This document shows positions 35,746 through 43,793 of a stretch of 64,000 nt of DNA, one piece after another. Origin of the DNA: Gordonia sp. 'Campus'. GTDB taxonomy: Bacteria; Actinomycetota; Actinomycetes; Mycobacteriales; Mycobacteriaceae. Both the position numbers and the translations under genes were made by a program. The stretch's first letter is position 1. Every line of letters starts with the position of its first letter. Below the pieces are notes generated by a model. The model worked only from the letters and a program-made list of their open reading frames with translations, did not search any database and had not been told where the DNA came from. Location of the stretch: assembly GCF_022206305.1 (NCBI RefSeq), contig NZ_JAKOIW010000002.1, positions 62,001 through 126,000 of the forward strand, in the 5' to 3' direction.

Positions 35746-36549
35746 GTGCCCGAAGGTCACACTCTCCATCGTCTCGCCCGCCGCCAGCAACGTCTGTTCG
35801 GCGGGCAGGACGTTCGTGTGAGCAGTCCCCAGGGCCGCTTCGCCGACGGCGCCGCCGAGGTGGACGGGATGCGTTTTCACGCTGCCGAGGCATGGGGCAA
35901 ACATCTGGTGCACCGTTATCGGGACGGTCGCGTCGAGAAGATGGTTCACATCCATCTCGGGCTCTACGGGTCCTTCACCGAACTGACCGCCCCTCTCGGA
36001 GAGCCGGTGGGTCAGGTGCGTCTGCGTATCGAGGGCGCGTCGGCGGGAACCGATCTGCGGGGCCCCACCGCCTGTGAGATCTACCACCCCGCGGACCTCG
36101 AGGCGCTCGTGGCCCGGCTGGGTCCCGACCCTCTCCGGCGCGACGCCGACCCCGAGCGGGCATGGGCCGCCATCTCTCGCTCGGCACGGCCCATCGGTGC
36201 GCTGCTCATGGACCAGAAGGTCATCGCCGGCATCGGCAACGTCTATCGCGCCGAAATCCTGTTCCGCGCTGGGATCGATCCGATGCGCCCCGGAAAACGT
36301 GTTCTCCGAAGCGAATTCGACGATCTGTGGGCGGACCTGGTGGCCCTGATGAAGGTCGGCGTGCGTCGCGGCCGCATCCACGTGATGCGCCCGGAGGACG
36401 ATCACGGGGCTCCGTCCTACGCGCCGAACCGTCCGCGGACCTATGTCTATCGGCGTACCGGCGAACCGTGCCGGATCTGTGGGACGCCCGTCCAGGTCGC
36501 CGAGATGGAGGCCCGGAATCTGTACTGGTGCCCCGTCTGTCAGACCTGA
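35746..36549 (+). CDS. nei2: Fpg/Nei family DNA glycosylase (Nei2-like endonuclease VIII)
   Basis: A 267-residue base-excision repair glycosylase/AP lyase. Pro2 (the Schiff-base nucleophile) and Glu3 follow the GTG start in MPEGHTLHRL. The H2TH region holds DQKVIAGIGNVYRAEILF, and a C-terminal zinc finger has CRICGTP and CPVCQT. It removes oxidised pyrimidines. Start: GTG at 35746, which keeps Pro2 exposed after Met removal as the chemistry requires, 3 nt after rpiB. Synteny matches Rv2464c. Confidence 0.93.
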   Translation: MPEGHTLHRLARRQQRLFGGQDVRVSSPQGRFADGAAEVDGMRFHAAEAWGKHLVHRYRDGRVEKMVHIHLGLYGSFTELTAPLGEPVGQVRLRIEGASAGTDLRGPTACEIYHPADLEALVARLGPDPLRRDADPERAWAAISRSARPIGALLMDQKVIAGIGNVYRAEILFRAGIDPMRPGKRVLRSEFDDLWADLVALMKVGVRRGRIHVMRPEDDHGAPSYAPNRPRTYVYRRTGEPCRICGTPVQVAEMEARNLYWCPVCQT

Positions 36550-36568
36550 CCGGTCTTGCTCAGGTAGG

Positions 36569-36587
36569 TGTGGTTAGCCGAACCTCA
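36569..36587. promoter_or_regulatory. IdeR/DtxR-like iron box upstream of the cupin gene
   Basis: TGTGGTTAGCCGAACCTCA matches the IdeR consensus TTAGGTTAGSCTAACCTAA at about 15 of 19 positions, with an intact GGTTAG half and a near-intact AACCT half. TAGCAT at 36589-36594 directly downstream can serve as -10, so a bound repressor would overlap the promoter. This suggests induction when iron is low. Confidence 0.5.
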
Positions 36588-36651
36588 GTAGCATCTAACC
36601 GAGTCGCGAGGTCTTCCTCGTGCGAACGGTCGGGATGAACCAGGGGGCAGT

Positions 36652-37089
36652 GTGACAATCAGCGAAAGCATCCGGTCTCACGCCGGACTGATCTCGCGCG
36701 GGGAGGTGTCGCCGCTCAAGGACGTGCCGTTCCACGGTGCCGCGGACGCGCCGATCACCCGGCGTGTACTCGCGGGAGAGAACATCTTCCCGGAAGCCGA
36801 GAAGCGGGTGGTCGCACACGAGATGCGAGCCGTGTCGGCCGCCGCGCGCGACTACTGCGAGCCGCACGTCCACGACTGTCCGGAGATCAACATCCTGCTG
36901 TCTCTGGACCACCTCGTCTACGAGATCACCCTCGGCGATGAGGTCTACGAGGTCGAGGCGCCGGCGAGCATCTACATCCCCGCTGGTCTCGTGCACAGCG
37001 CCAATGTGATCGAGGGCAGCGGCTTCTTCATCGCGATCATCGAGACCGCCGAGTACGTCGCCAAGCCGCCGCCCGCCCGGGCGTCGTGA
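36652..37089 (+). CDS. Cupin-domain protein, possibly iron-regulated
   Basis: A 145-residue protein with a single conserved cupin barrel: EPHVHDCPEINILL gives the H-x-H...E metal motif and PAGLVHSANV the second histidine motif. The N-terminal 50 residues are specific to this protein. No enzymatic function can be assigned; single-domain cupins include dioxygenases, isomerases and metal-dependent sensors. The start GTG at 36652 is preceded by CAGGGGG at workable spacing. The upstream iron-box-like palindrome suggests metal-dependent expression. It stands alone between nei2 and the esterase gene. Confidence 0.7.
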   Translation: MTISESIRSHAGLISRGEVSPLKDVPFHGAADAPITRRVLAGENIFPEAEKRVVAHEMRAVSAAARDYCEPHVHDCPEINILLSLDHLVYEITLGDEVYEVEAPASIYIPAGLVHSANVIEGSGFFIAIIETAEYVAKPPPARAS

Positions 37090-37176
37090 GCGGGAACGTC
37101 CTGCGGAACCGAAACTCAGTGATCTTTCAGCGGTAACCCCGGGCTGATCACATGTGGTCTTGCCACTCTGGATGAT

Positions 37177-38109
37177 GTGCAGCAACGTCAGCAGAGCCCG
37201 ACCCCAGGAAGCACCGTCGCAGCGGCTGAGGGCGGCGTGTCCTGGATCACCGTGCTGGTGGTCGGCGGTACGGGTGAATCCCACACCGGCGACACCCGGA
37301 CGCAGGTCACCGGTCTGCTCGCGGCGGTTGCCGATGAACTCGACGATCGTTTCGACTGCCGATGGATCGGCTATCCCGCCAGCTACGGACCGGCACCGCA
37401 CCGCGACGGTATGAGCTTCACCCAGAGCGTGGCGACGGGTGCGGTCCGTCTGCGCCGCGCGCTGGCCGCCACGACGGGTCCCGTGGCGCTGGTGGGGTAC
37501 TCGCAGGGCGCGGTGGTCATCCGCACCGCGCTTACAGAACTGTGGGCCGACGGATCGCCCGTTCCGAGCCGGATCCTCGGCGTGGGTCTCGTTGCCGATC
37601 CGCATCAGCCGCCCGGTGTCGTCCCCGGTTGCGACGGCTGGGGTGTGGCAGGCCCGGGTGTCGACCTGCCGCCCGGGGTACCGGTCCACTGGGTCGGAGC
37701 GACCGACGACATGATCTGCAACGCCGGGCCGGATTCGTTCGTTCGCGACATCGCCGACCTCACCGGAGGTATGACCCTCGCGGCGCTCGGCCGGTGGGGG
37801 AGTAGTGCGTGGACGGTGTTGCGCGCGAACAGTTTTCAGAATGCTCGACGCACCACGGTCGGGCCGTCCCAGTGGCGTCGTGACGTGCGTCGACTGGCAT
37901 CGGCCTGGAGCGAGGTCCGCTGCTACCTCCCGTCGGTGATCAAGGTCAGCGGCGTTCGTGTGGTCAACACCCGGGGCGGCCGGCACACCTGTTATCCCAC
38001 GGAGCCGTACCGACGGGCGTCCGTCACCGACCCGGTGTCGACGGGGTGTCAGGTGATCGCGCAGTGGCTCCAGGTCCAGGCCACGTTCGGCGGTCTCGCC
38101 GCGGCCTAG
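37177..38109 (+). CDS. Serine esterase of the LysB / PE-PPE / cutinase-like alpha/beta hydrolase group
   Basis: A 310-residue alpha/beta hydrolase. The nucleophile elbow GYSQGAVV sits about 108 residues in, with a probable Asp in GATDDMICN and a histidine near RHTCYP. The elbow and the W-I-G-Y-P-A-S-Y-G segment resemble mycobacteriophage lysin B (mycolyl-arabinogalactan esterase) and the PE-PPE esterase domain rather than classical cutinases. No signal peptide is visible. Host genes of this type are common in mycolic-acid bacteria and may act on mycolate esters. The start GTG at 37177 lacks a Shine-Dalgarno; CACTCT 7 nt upstream could be a weak leaderless -10. Confidence 0.7.
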   Translation: MQQRQQSPTPGSTVAAAEGGVSWITVLVVGGTGESHTGDTRTQVTGLLAAVADELDDRFDCRWIGYPASYGPAPHRDGMSFTQSVATGAVRLRRALAATTGPVALVGYSQGAVVIRTALTELWADGSPVPSRILGVGLVADPHQPPGVVPGCDGWGVAGPGVDLPPGVPVHWVGATDDMICNAGPDSFVRDIADLTGGMTLAALGRWGSSAWTVLRANSFQNARRTTVGPSQWRRDVRRLASAWSEVRCYLPSVIKVSGVRVVNTRGGRHTCYPTEPYRRASVTDPVSTGCQVIAQWLQVQATFGGLAAA

Positions 38110-38118
38110 GGCGCGGTC

Positions 38119-38137
38119 GGCCCGGAAGAAACGGGCC
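38119..38137 (+). terminator. Hairpin after the esterase gene
   Basis: GGCCCG (38119-38124), a 7-nt A-rich loop and CGGGCC (38132-38137), 10 nt after the stop codon. Confidence 0.45.
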
Positions 38138-38182
38138 CTCGTAGAACGGGCCAGAACAAAATGGCAGACCCCAGACGACGAT

Positions 38183-38214
38183 GAGGGCCGGCCACCCTGC
38201 GGTGACCGGCCCTC
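38183..38214. terminator. Terminator between the esterase and L,D-transpeptidase genes
   Basis: GAGGGCCGG-C-CAC and GTG-A-CCGGCCCTC form a 12-bp stem with one mismatch and a 6-nt loop, between convergent genes. The outer CGACGA/TCGTCG bases can extend it. Confidence 0.75.
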
Positions 38215-38237
38215 GTCGACTGACCAACTACTTCGAC

Positions 38238-38939
38238 CTACGTGCCCTGGTACTTCGGGCCGACGGTGTTACGCACGACGATCGGGGTGTCGCGCGGGAC
38301 GTTGTCGTAGACCCACTTGCCGTATTCGGTGGTCACGTTGATGCAGCCGTGGCTCACATTGCTGCGGCCCTGCTGATTGACCGACCAGGGAGCGGCGTGG
38401 ATGAAGATGCCGTCCCACGACATACGGGTCGCGTACTCGACGTAGGTGCGGTAACCCTCGGCGGAGTCGACCGGCACGCCGTACGTGGACGAGTCCATGT
38501 ACATGTCGCGGTACTTCTCCTTGGTGTGGTAAACGCCGTTCGGGGTCGGGTTCTTGTCCGAGCCCATCGAGATCGGCATCTTCTTCACGACCTTGCCGTT
38601 GTGCCACCAGGTGATGGTGTGGGTGGCGTCGTCGGCGAGGGCGACGTACCCGGTCGACGTCTTGACGTTCGGCATCGCAGGGTCGGCCGGCTTCTCCTCG
38701 GTGGGTGTCGAGGACGGCGGCTGCGGGGCTTCGGGGGTGCTCGGCGCCGGGGGCGTCGGCAGGCCGGGGATGGCGGGCAGTTCGACGGGCGGCAGACCCG
38801 GGATGACCGTGACCGGGACGGCGTTGGCGACTCCGGGCAGCGCGAGGGCCATCGCCAGAACGCCGACGACGACTGCGGTGAGTCGTCGAGCCGAGCGGCG
38901 GCGGGCTGCCCGCGGGGTCGGCACTTGAGAATTCAGCAC
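38238..38939 (-). CDS. L,D-transpeptidase (YkuD domain), exported
   Basis: A 233-residue exported enzyme. An Arg-rich n-region and a hydrophobic helix (LTAVVVGVLAMALALPGVANA) form the signal peptide, followed by a proline-rich linker (~45-85) and the YkuD catalytic domain with the active-site motif SHGCINV near residue 207. It makes 3-3 cross-links in peptidoglycan or attaches proteins to it. It is shorter than mycobacterial LdtMt2 and lacks the immunoglobulin-like domains. Start: the GTG at 38939, with GAAGG 9 nt upstream; GTG 38924 is the alternative. A perfect TGTGA-N6-TCACA site lies about 175 bp upstream. Confidence 0.9.
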   Translation of the reverse strand: MLNSQVPTPRAARRRSARRLTAVVVGVLAMALALPGVANAVPVTVIPGLPPVELPAIPGLPTPPAPSTPEAPQPPSSTPTEEKPADPAMPNVKTSTGYVALADDATHTITWWHNGKVVKKMPISMGSDKNPTPNGVYHTKEKYRDMYMDSSTYGVPVDSAEGYRTYVEYATRMSWDGIFIHAAPWSVNQQGRSNVSHGCINVTTEYGKWVYDNVPRDTPIVVRNTVGPKYQGT

Positions 38940-39257
38940 TTGGTCGTACCTTCGGTTCGATGGAAAGGCCGCGCATCGGCCTGAGCGCGAATCCATCGTT
39001 ACACAACCGTTGCCGACGGTCCAAGGTGTTCGGCCCGCCGGCCGACCCACGATCGCGAAGTCTGTCTACGACGTCGCAAAAACCCGAGGTTGCGGCGACT
39101 ACGAAGAACAACTGTGACGGTCATCACAGCGAGCATCACGGATCCCCGGGAAACCGATGCGGTCCATCTTCGTCGGCGTGCGCCTGGTGTCAAGAAGGTC
39201 GTTTGTCCCAGTGGTGCTTCGGCTTCGATGCCCGACCGGGTGTCGACTTCCGTCGAC
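38940..39257. other. Intergenic region upstream of the L,D-transpeptidase gene
   Basis: 318 bases without a credible gene, apart from the regulatory site at 39113-39128. It must hold the minus-strand promoter of the transpeptidase and the 3' end of the small zinc-ribbon transcript. Confidence 0.6.
39113..39128. promoter_or_regulatory. CRP/GlxR-type site TGTGA-N6-TCACA
   Basis: TGTGACGGTCATCACA, extended by matching outer C and G, is a perfect match to the cAMP-receptor half-sites. It is about 175 bp upstream of the L,D-transpeptidase start on the minus strand. Confidence 0.6.
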
Positions 39258-39443
39258 TCAGGCGGGTTGCGGATGTTCCGTGCGGAGGTGGCGCGCGGGT
39301 TGTGCGCAGGCCTCGTCGCGGCAGACGAGCATCACGTCGACACGGCCTATGCCTGCCTCGGATTCGGTGACATCGCGACGGAGGTACAGGGGGGCGCCGC
39401 AGGACTGGCATCTGCGTTGGGTTTTGGAATGGCTGGAAGACAT
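39258..39443 (-). CDS. Small zinc-ribbon protein (four-cysteine)
   Basis: A 61-residue protein starting MSSSHSKTQRR, with CQSC near the N-terminus and CRDEAC about 27 residues later, which can form a Cys4 zinc site. It is Arg-rich and ends in a polar tail. The frame stays open upstream to an ATG at 39551, but that part lacks a ribosome site and looks non-coding; GAGG lies very close to the chosen ATG. A GTGG-N6-TCAC motif lies about 22 bp upstream of the start. No function is known; small ribbons of this kind bind RNA, ribosomes or RNA polymerase. Confidence 0.5.
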   Translation of the reverse strand: MSSSHSKTQRRCQSCGAPLYLRRDVTESEAGIGRVDVMLVCRDEACAQPARHLRTEHPQPA

Positions 39444-39691
39444 GGCCTCAGCGTACGCCCCGGTGTGGCCTGGATCACATCCATCATTTCTGCCCGCATT
39501 GTCCGTTGCGCTGTGGTCCGGTCGATCGACTAAGGGTGGGTTTTGAGACATCGGGGCGGGTTCGCGGCGCGCCGTTCTCCCGGAAGAGGACCGTCGGATG
39601 GAGCAATATCCGCAGCTCGATGCCGGAGAGGAGTGCTGTCACGTCCAGACGCCTCTCGGTGTCGAGGGGCGACCCACAGTGAGGAAAGTCG

Positions 39692-39946
39692 ATGACCCGA
39701 CTCCTGGCAATACTGACATTCACCATCGCGGCTTTCATCGGGAGCGCAGGCCTGTCCAACGCCGAGCCCTGCATGATGTCGCTCGGCAACGGCCAGCTCG
39801 CGCCCTGTCCGCCGCCGATCGTCTCGACCGGACCGGGAGATCCCGCTCCGCCCGGACATCCCGCCGAAGACCCGGCGCCCGAGGTCACCCACGAATACAA
39901 GACGCCGGAGTGGCTACTCGAATCGGAGCCGCCCGCCGACGCCTGA
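39692..39946 (+). CDS. Small exported proline-rich protein
   Basis: An 84-residue protein with a clear signal peptide (MTRLLAILTFTIAAFIGSAG, cleavage near LSNA-EP) and a mature part of about 60 residues rich in Pro, Glu and Asp. Two cysteines in the mature part (EPCMMS and APCPPP) could form a disulfide. GAGGAAAG lies 5 nt before the ATG. It has no recognised family. Its function is unknown; its size and composition resemble small secreted antigens of mycobacteria. Confidence 0.65.
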   Translation: MTRLLAILTFTIAAFIGSAGLSNAEPCMMSLGNGQLAPCPPPIVSTGPGDPAPPGHPAEDPAPEVTHEYKTPEWLLESEPPADA

Positions 39947-40004
39947 TCTCACGCACGCCGGAACGTGTGGGACCGCCTGAACATACGGGTCCGGGGAAAG
40001 CGAG

Positions 40005-40033
40005 AGGCCCGGAGGCGAGATGCCTCCGGGCCT
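40005..40033. terminator. Terminator hairpin next to tRNA-Gly
   Basis: AGGCCCGGAGGC and GCCTCCGGGCCT form a perfect 12-bp stem around GAGAT. It can end the small secreted-protein transcript on the plus strand and the tRNA-Gly transcript on the minus strand. Confidence 0.8.
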
Positions 40034-40038
40034 GGGGG

Positions 40039-40109
40039 AGCGGGTGACGGGAATCGAACCCGCGTAGCTAGTTTGGAAGACTAGGGCTCTACCATTGAGC
40101 TACACCCGC
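40039..40109 (-). tRNA. tRNA-Gly (anticodon UCC)
   Basis: The minus strand reads acceptor GCGGGTG/CACCCGC, D arm GCTC...GAGC, anticodon loop CTTCCAA with UCC, T arm GCGGG TTCGATT CCCGT and discriminator U, as normal for tRNA-Gly. The length is 71 nt and CCA is not encoded. Confidence 0.95.
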
Positions 40110-40303
40110 GTTCGCGTACGGCCCCGAAACCGGAGCCGTGTGCGTTGACAGACTGTACCGGTAGGTGCGCGGTATTCGAAATCGGGGTCGGCCGTCCGCC
40201 GCTTCGGACACCCGTGCGTGGAGTCGACGGACGAGGCACGTACTATCTTCTGTTGGCCCTGATGCGCGGTCGCCCTACGGGCTGCCAACGCGTGTTCGGA
40301 CCG

Positions 40304-40380
<77 letters not shown>

Positions 40381-40466
40381 GATCGTTGTGGCCGACCCGG
40401 TCACCCGGAATACGGCTGCCGAAACCGAACTTTCGCTGCCAACGCAGATATAAGGAGTATTCAGGC

Positions 40467-41834
40467 GTGAAGAGCACTGTCGAGCAACTCACCCCGACGC
40501 GAGTGAAGCTCAACGTCGAGGTCCCCTTCGAGGAGCTGTCGGCAGACTTCGACCGGGCCTACCGGTCGTTGGCCCAGCAGATCCGGATCCCCGGCTTCCG
40601 TCCGGGCAAGGCGCCGGCCAAGCTGATCGAGGCCCGCGTCGGACGCGACTCGATCCTCGCCCAGGTCGTCAACGACGCCATCCCGGCCAAGTACTCCGAG
40701 GCTGTCGCCGAGACCGAGACCAAGGCCATCGGCCAGCCCGAGATCGATCTCTCGGAGCTGAAGTACGGCGAGTCGGTGACCTTCACCGCCGAGGTCGACG
40801 TCCGTCCCGAGATCACCCTGCCCGACTACTCGACCCTGTCGGTCGAGGTCGACGCGATCGAGGTCGACGAGGCAGCCGTGGACGAGCAGCTCGAAGGACT
40901 GCGCGCCCGCTTCGGCACCCTCAAGGGCGTCGAACGCGGAGTCGAGAACGGCGACTTCGTCTCCATCGACCTGGCTGCGACCGTCGACGGCGAGACCGTC
41001 GAGGAAGCCACCACCGAGGGCCTGTCCCACGAGGTCGGTTCCGGCCAGCTCATCGACGGGCTCGACGAGGCACTCATCGGCTTGAAGGCCGGCGAGGACA
41101 AGGAGTTCACCACCAAGCTCGTCGCCGGTGACCACGCCGGTGAGGAGGCTCTCGTGAAGGTGACCGTTCAGTCGGTCAAGGAGCGCGAGCTGCCCGAGGT
41201 CGACGATGAGTTCGCCCAGATGGCCAGCGAATTCGACACCGTCGAGGAGCTGCGTGCGAGCCTTGCCGAGCGCGTCGAACAGTCGGCAAAGCTGGAGCAG
41301 GCCAACAAGATCCGCGACGCCGTGCTCGACAAGCTGCTCGAGACCGTCGAGATCGCGCTGCCCGAGAAGGTCGTCGACGAAGAGGTCGAGGGGCAGCAGC
41401 ACCAGGTCATCCACGCCCTCGGACACGACGACGAGCAGGTTGCGAAGTTCCTCGAGGCGCAGGGCAAGACGCGCGAAGAGTGGGACGCAGAAACCCGCGA
41501 GGAAGCCGAGAAGTCGGTCAAGCAGCAGCTGCTGCTCGACGCGATCGCCGACCAGCAGGACACCGAGGTCAGCCAGGACGAGCTGACCCAGCAGATCATC
41601 TTCACCGCGCAGCGGTACGGCATGCAGCCGCAGGAGTTCATCCAGCAGCTGACCCAGGCCAATCAGGTCGGCGCCGTCTACGCCGACGTGCGTCGCGGCA
41701 AGTCGCTGGCAAGCATCGTCGGCGACGTCACCGTCACCGACTCGAACGGTGCGACCGTCGACACCTCGGAGTACTTCGGCGGCAAGGACGATGAGTCCGA
41801 CGCCGACGCCGAGGGTGCCGACGCCGACAACTGA
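40467..41834 (+). CDS. tig: Trigger factor, ribosome-associated chaperone and prolyl isomerase
   Basis: A 455-residue chaperone that binds nascent chains at the ribosome exit. The ribosome-docking loop is GFRPGKAP (residues ~43-50). The FKBP-type isomerase domain occupies about 160-245 and the C-terminal chaperone arms about 250-430, with an acidic tail (DDESDADAEGADAD). The GTG at 40467 has AAGGAG 10 nt upstream; the frame is open further 5' across the tRNA-Pro junction but is not coding. It sits directly before the clp genes, linking folding with degradation, as in M. tuberculosis (Rv2462c). Confidence 0.95.
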   Translation: MKSTVEQLTPTRVKLNVEVPFEELSADFDRAYRSLAQQIRIPGFRPGKAPAKLIEARVGRDSILAQVVNDAIPAKYSEAVAETETKAIGQPEIDLSELKYGESVTFTAEVDVRPEITLPDYSTLSVEVDAIEVDEAAVDEQLEGLRARFGTLKGVERGVENGDFVSIDLAATVDGETVEEATTEGLSHEVGSGQLIDGLDEALIGLKAGEDKEFTTKLVAGDHAGEEALVKVTVQSVKERELPEVDDEFAQMASEFDTVEELRASLAERVEQSAKLEQANKIRDAVLDKLLETVEIALPEKVVDEEVEGQQHQVIHALGHDDEQVAKFLEAQGKTREEWDAETREEAEKSVKQQLLLDAIADQQDTEVSQDELTQQIIFTAQRYGMQPQEFIQQLTQANQVGAVYADVRRGKSLASIVGDVTVTDSNGATVDTSEYFGGKDDESDADAEGADADN

Positions 41835-41861
41835 TCGGCCGCACACCCCGCAGTTCCACCC

Positions 41862-41896
41862 GCAATCGCCGGTCCTCTCCGAGGGCCGGCGATTGC
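41862..41896 (+). terminator. Terminator after tig
   Basis: GCAATCGCCGG-T-CCTC and GAGG-G-CCGGCGATTGC form a 16-bp stem with one internal T-G wobble and a 3-nt loop. Confidence 0.8.
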
Positions 41897-41955
41897 CGTC
41901 CCGTGGCACCTCTGGTCCGCCACCGTGCATCGGTCGTTCACGGTGGCGAGGGTGG

Positions 41956-41973
41956 TTCTGCTCTCAGCGAATC
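41956..41973. promoter_or_regulatory. ClgR-like operator upstream of clpP1
   Basis: On the minus strand the site reads GATTCGCTGAGAGCAGAA, matching the ClgR core CGCYNANRGCG in all but one base. ClgR activates clp genes in corynebacteria and mycobacteria. The site is about 140 bp before the clpP1 start. Confidence 0.5.
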
Positions 41974-42107
41974 GGCGTGTCCTCGGGAGTGTCCGCGGGT
42001 CTCGATTGGTTAGTGTCGGTGAGGACGTCATCAGACAGATCGGAAGCGTGTGCCTCACCCTCGTCGGTGTCGCACAGGTCATGACAACAAGGCAAAGGTA
42101 GGAATCC

Positions 42108-42707
42108 GTGAGTGAGCCGACCATCCACACACCCGCGATGAGTTCGGGTGTGGCTGGGTTGAACCTGACCGATTCGGTGTTCGAGCGTCTGCTGCGCGAA
42201 CGCATCATCTTCCTGGGCACCCAGGTCGACGACGACATCGCCAACCGGTTGTGCGCCCAGATCCTCCTGCTCGCGGCCGAGGACCCGCAGAAGGACATCC
42301 ACCTCTACATCAACTCGCCCGGTGGCTCGGTCACCGCGGGTATGGCCATCTTCGACACGATGCAGCTCGCCGAGTGCGACGTCGCGACGTATGCGATGGG
42401 CATGGCCGCGTCGATGGGGCAGTTCCTGCTCGCCGCCGGCACCAAAGGCAAGCGGCATGCACTCCCGCACGCCCGGATCATGATGCACCAGCCGTCCGCG
42501 GGCATCGGCGGCACCGCTGCCGACATCGCGATCCAGGCCGAGCAGTTCGCGCTCACCAAGAAGGAGATGAACCGGCTCAACGCCGAGTTCAGCGGTCAGC
42601 CCCTGGAGAAGATCGAGGCCGACGCCGACCGCGACAAGTGGTTCACCGCGGAGCAGGCCCTGGAGTACGGCTTCGTCGACAAGGTGATCTCGCGTCCGGG
42701 TCAGTGA
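42108..42707 (+). CDS. clpP1: ATP-dependent Clp protease proteolytic subunit 1
   Basis: A 199-residue serine protease subunit. The catalytic Ser lies in [14 protein letters not shown], the His in [10 protein letters not shown], and the Asp in the family position near DADRDKW. Actinobacteria need two different ClpP rings, ClpP1 and ClpP2, which form a mixed ClpP1P2 tetradecamer driven by ClpX or ClpC1. The start GTG has AGGTAGGA about 5 nt upstream. clpP2 follows by about 60 nt in the same operon. A ClgR-like site lies upstream. Confidence 0.97.
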   Translation: MSEPTIHTPAMSSGVAGLNLTDSVFERLLRERIIFLGTQVDDDIANRLCAQILLLAAEDPQKDIHLYINSPGGSVTAGMAIFDTMQLAECDVATYAMGMAASMGQFLLAAGTKGKRHALPHARIMMHQPSAGIGGTAADIAIQAEQFALTKKEMNRLNAEFSGQPLEKIEADADRDKWFTAEQALEYGFVDKVISRPGQ

Positions 42708-42770
42708 CCCGCATCCGGTGATCGCGCGATCCAGCCACCCACGAGCCACCTCTACTCAATGGAGCAACAC

Positions 42771-43469
42771 ATGACCAACTCCCTTTCCCTCGACGGCATG
42801 CCGGCCGAGGTCGCCGCCGGAATCCCCGCGTCGGCGCTGGCGCTCAAGAACATCGAAGCGCGCTACATCCTGCCCCAGTTCATCGAGCACACCCCGAACG
42901 GCCAGCGGCAGTACGACCCGTACGCGAAGCTGTTCGAGGAGCGGATCGTGTTCGTCGGCACCCCCATCGACCAGGTCGTGTCGAACGACGTGATGGCGCA
43001 GCTGCTCGTGCTGGAGTCCCAGGATCCCGACCGCGACATCACGATGTACATCAACTCGCCCGGCGGCAGCGTGCCCGACATGCTCGCCATCTACGACACG
43101 ATGCAGTACGTCCACTGCGACATCGTGACCGTCTGCCTCGGCGAGGCGGCGTCGGCGGCGGCGATCCTGCTCGCAGGCGGAACGCCCGGAAAGCGCGCGG
43201 CCCTGCCGAACGCGACGGTGCTCATCCACCAGCCGCGCACCGGTGGCGCCTACCAGGGGCAGGTGTCCGACCTCGAGATCCAGGCCGCCGAGATCGAGCG
43301 CATCCGCGACCGTCTCGACGAGATCCTGGCGGGTCACACCGGTCAGGACAAGAACAAGATCCGCAAGGACACCGACCGCGACAACATCCTGACCGCCGCC
43401 GCGGCCAAGGAATACGGGATCATCGACGAGGTCTTCGAGTACCGCAAGAAGTCGATGAAGCGCTCGTGA
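42771..43469 (+). CDS. clpP2: ATP-dependent Clp protease proteolytic subunit 2
   Basis: A 232-residue ClpP paralog. The catalytic Ser is in [14 protein letters not shown], the His in [11 protein letters not shown], and the Asp in KDTDRDN. It carries the hydrophobic pockets that dock ClpX or ClpC1 in the mixed ring. Start: the ATG at 42771 has GGAG 6 nt upstream; the in-frame ATG at 42759 sits before that ribosome site and is less likely. Co-transcribed with clpP1. Confidence 0.96.
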   Translation: MTNSLSLDGMPAEVAAGIPASALALKNIEARYILPQFIEHTPNGQRQYDPYAKLFEERIVFVGTPIDQVVSNDVMAQLLVLESQDPDRDITMYINSPGGSVPDMLAIYDTMQYVHCDIVTVCLGEAASAAAILLAGGTPGKRAALPNATVLIHQPRTGGAYQGQVSDLEIQAAEIERIRDRLDEILAGHTGQDKNKIRKDTDRDNILTAAAAKEYGIIDEVFEYRKKSMKRS

Positions 43470-43793
43470 CCCGTCGGCCGTCCTCGTGGCGGCCACGGTT
43501 CCGGTGACGGAACCTCAGACGATTCGTCGGCAACGATCCCTCGGCGATCGATCCCGCGGTGATCGATCCCGCGGTGATCGATCCCCGGCGACGAATCACG
43601 AGCAATCAGTACAGAAGTCCCGTTCATTTTCTGTCGCGACATTTGGCCTTATCGGTCGAAGTTCGAGCGGCACGCGGGTACCGTCGGGTTACTGGGCATC
43701 GGCGATGTCGATCAAATGACCCATGCCCGGCTGCGTGCGACGCGACGGACCAGACACGACAGCCCGGCAACGAGGAAGTAGGTAGAGCACGAG
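43470..43793. other. Intergenic region clpP2-clpX with tandem repeats
   Basis: 324 bases without a credible gene. The left third holds a 15-bp tandem repeat inside a longer inverted repeat (see 43521-43597); the right part probably holds the clpX promoter, though no firm -10 was chosen. Confidence 0.6.
43521..43597. repeat. 15-bp tandem repeat (GATCGATCCCGCGGT) enclosed by inverted arms
   Basis: Two perfect copies at 43546-43560 and 43561-43575 and a diverged third at 43576-43590. The array is flanked by GATTCGTCG (43521-43529) and CGACGAATC (43589-43597), so the whole can fold as one stem with a repetitive loop. Each unit contains the palindrome GATCGATC. Confidence 0.85.

Noticed and set aside
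37177..38109. LysB-like esterase taken as a prophage remnant.
   Set aside because: No other phage genes, integrase or attachment site nearby, and GC and codon use look like the neighbours.
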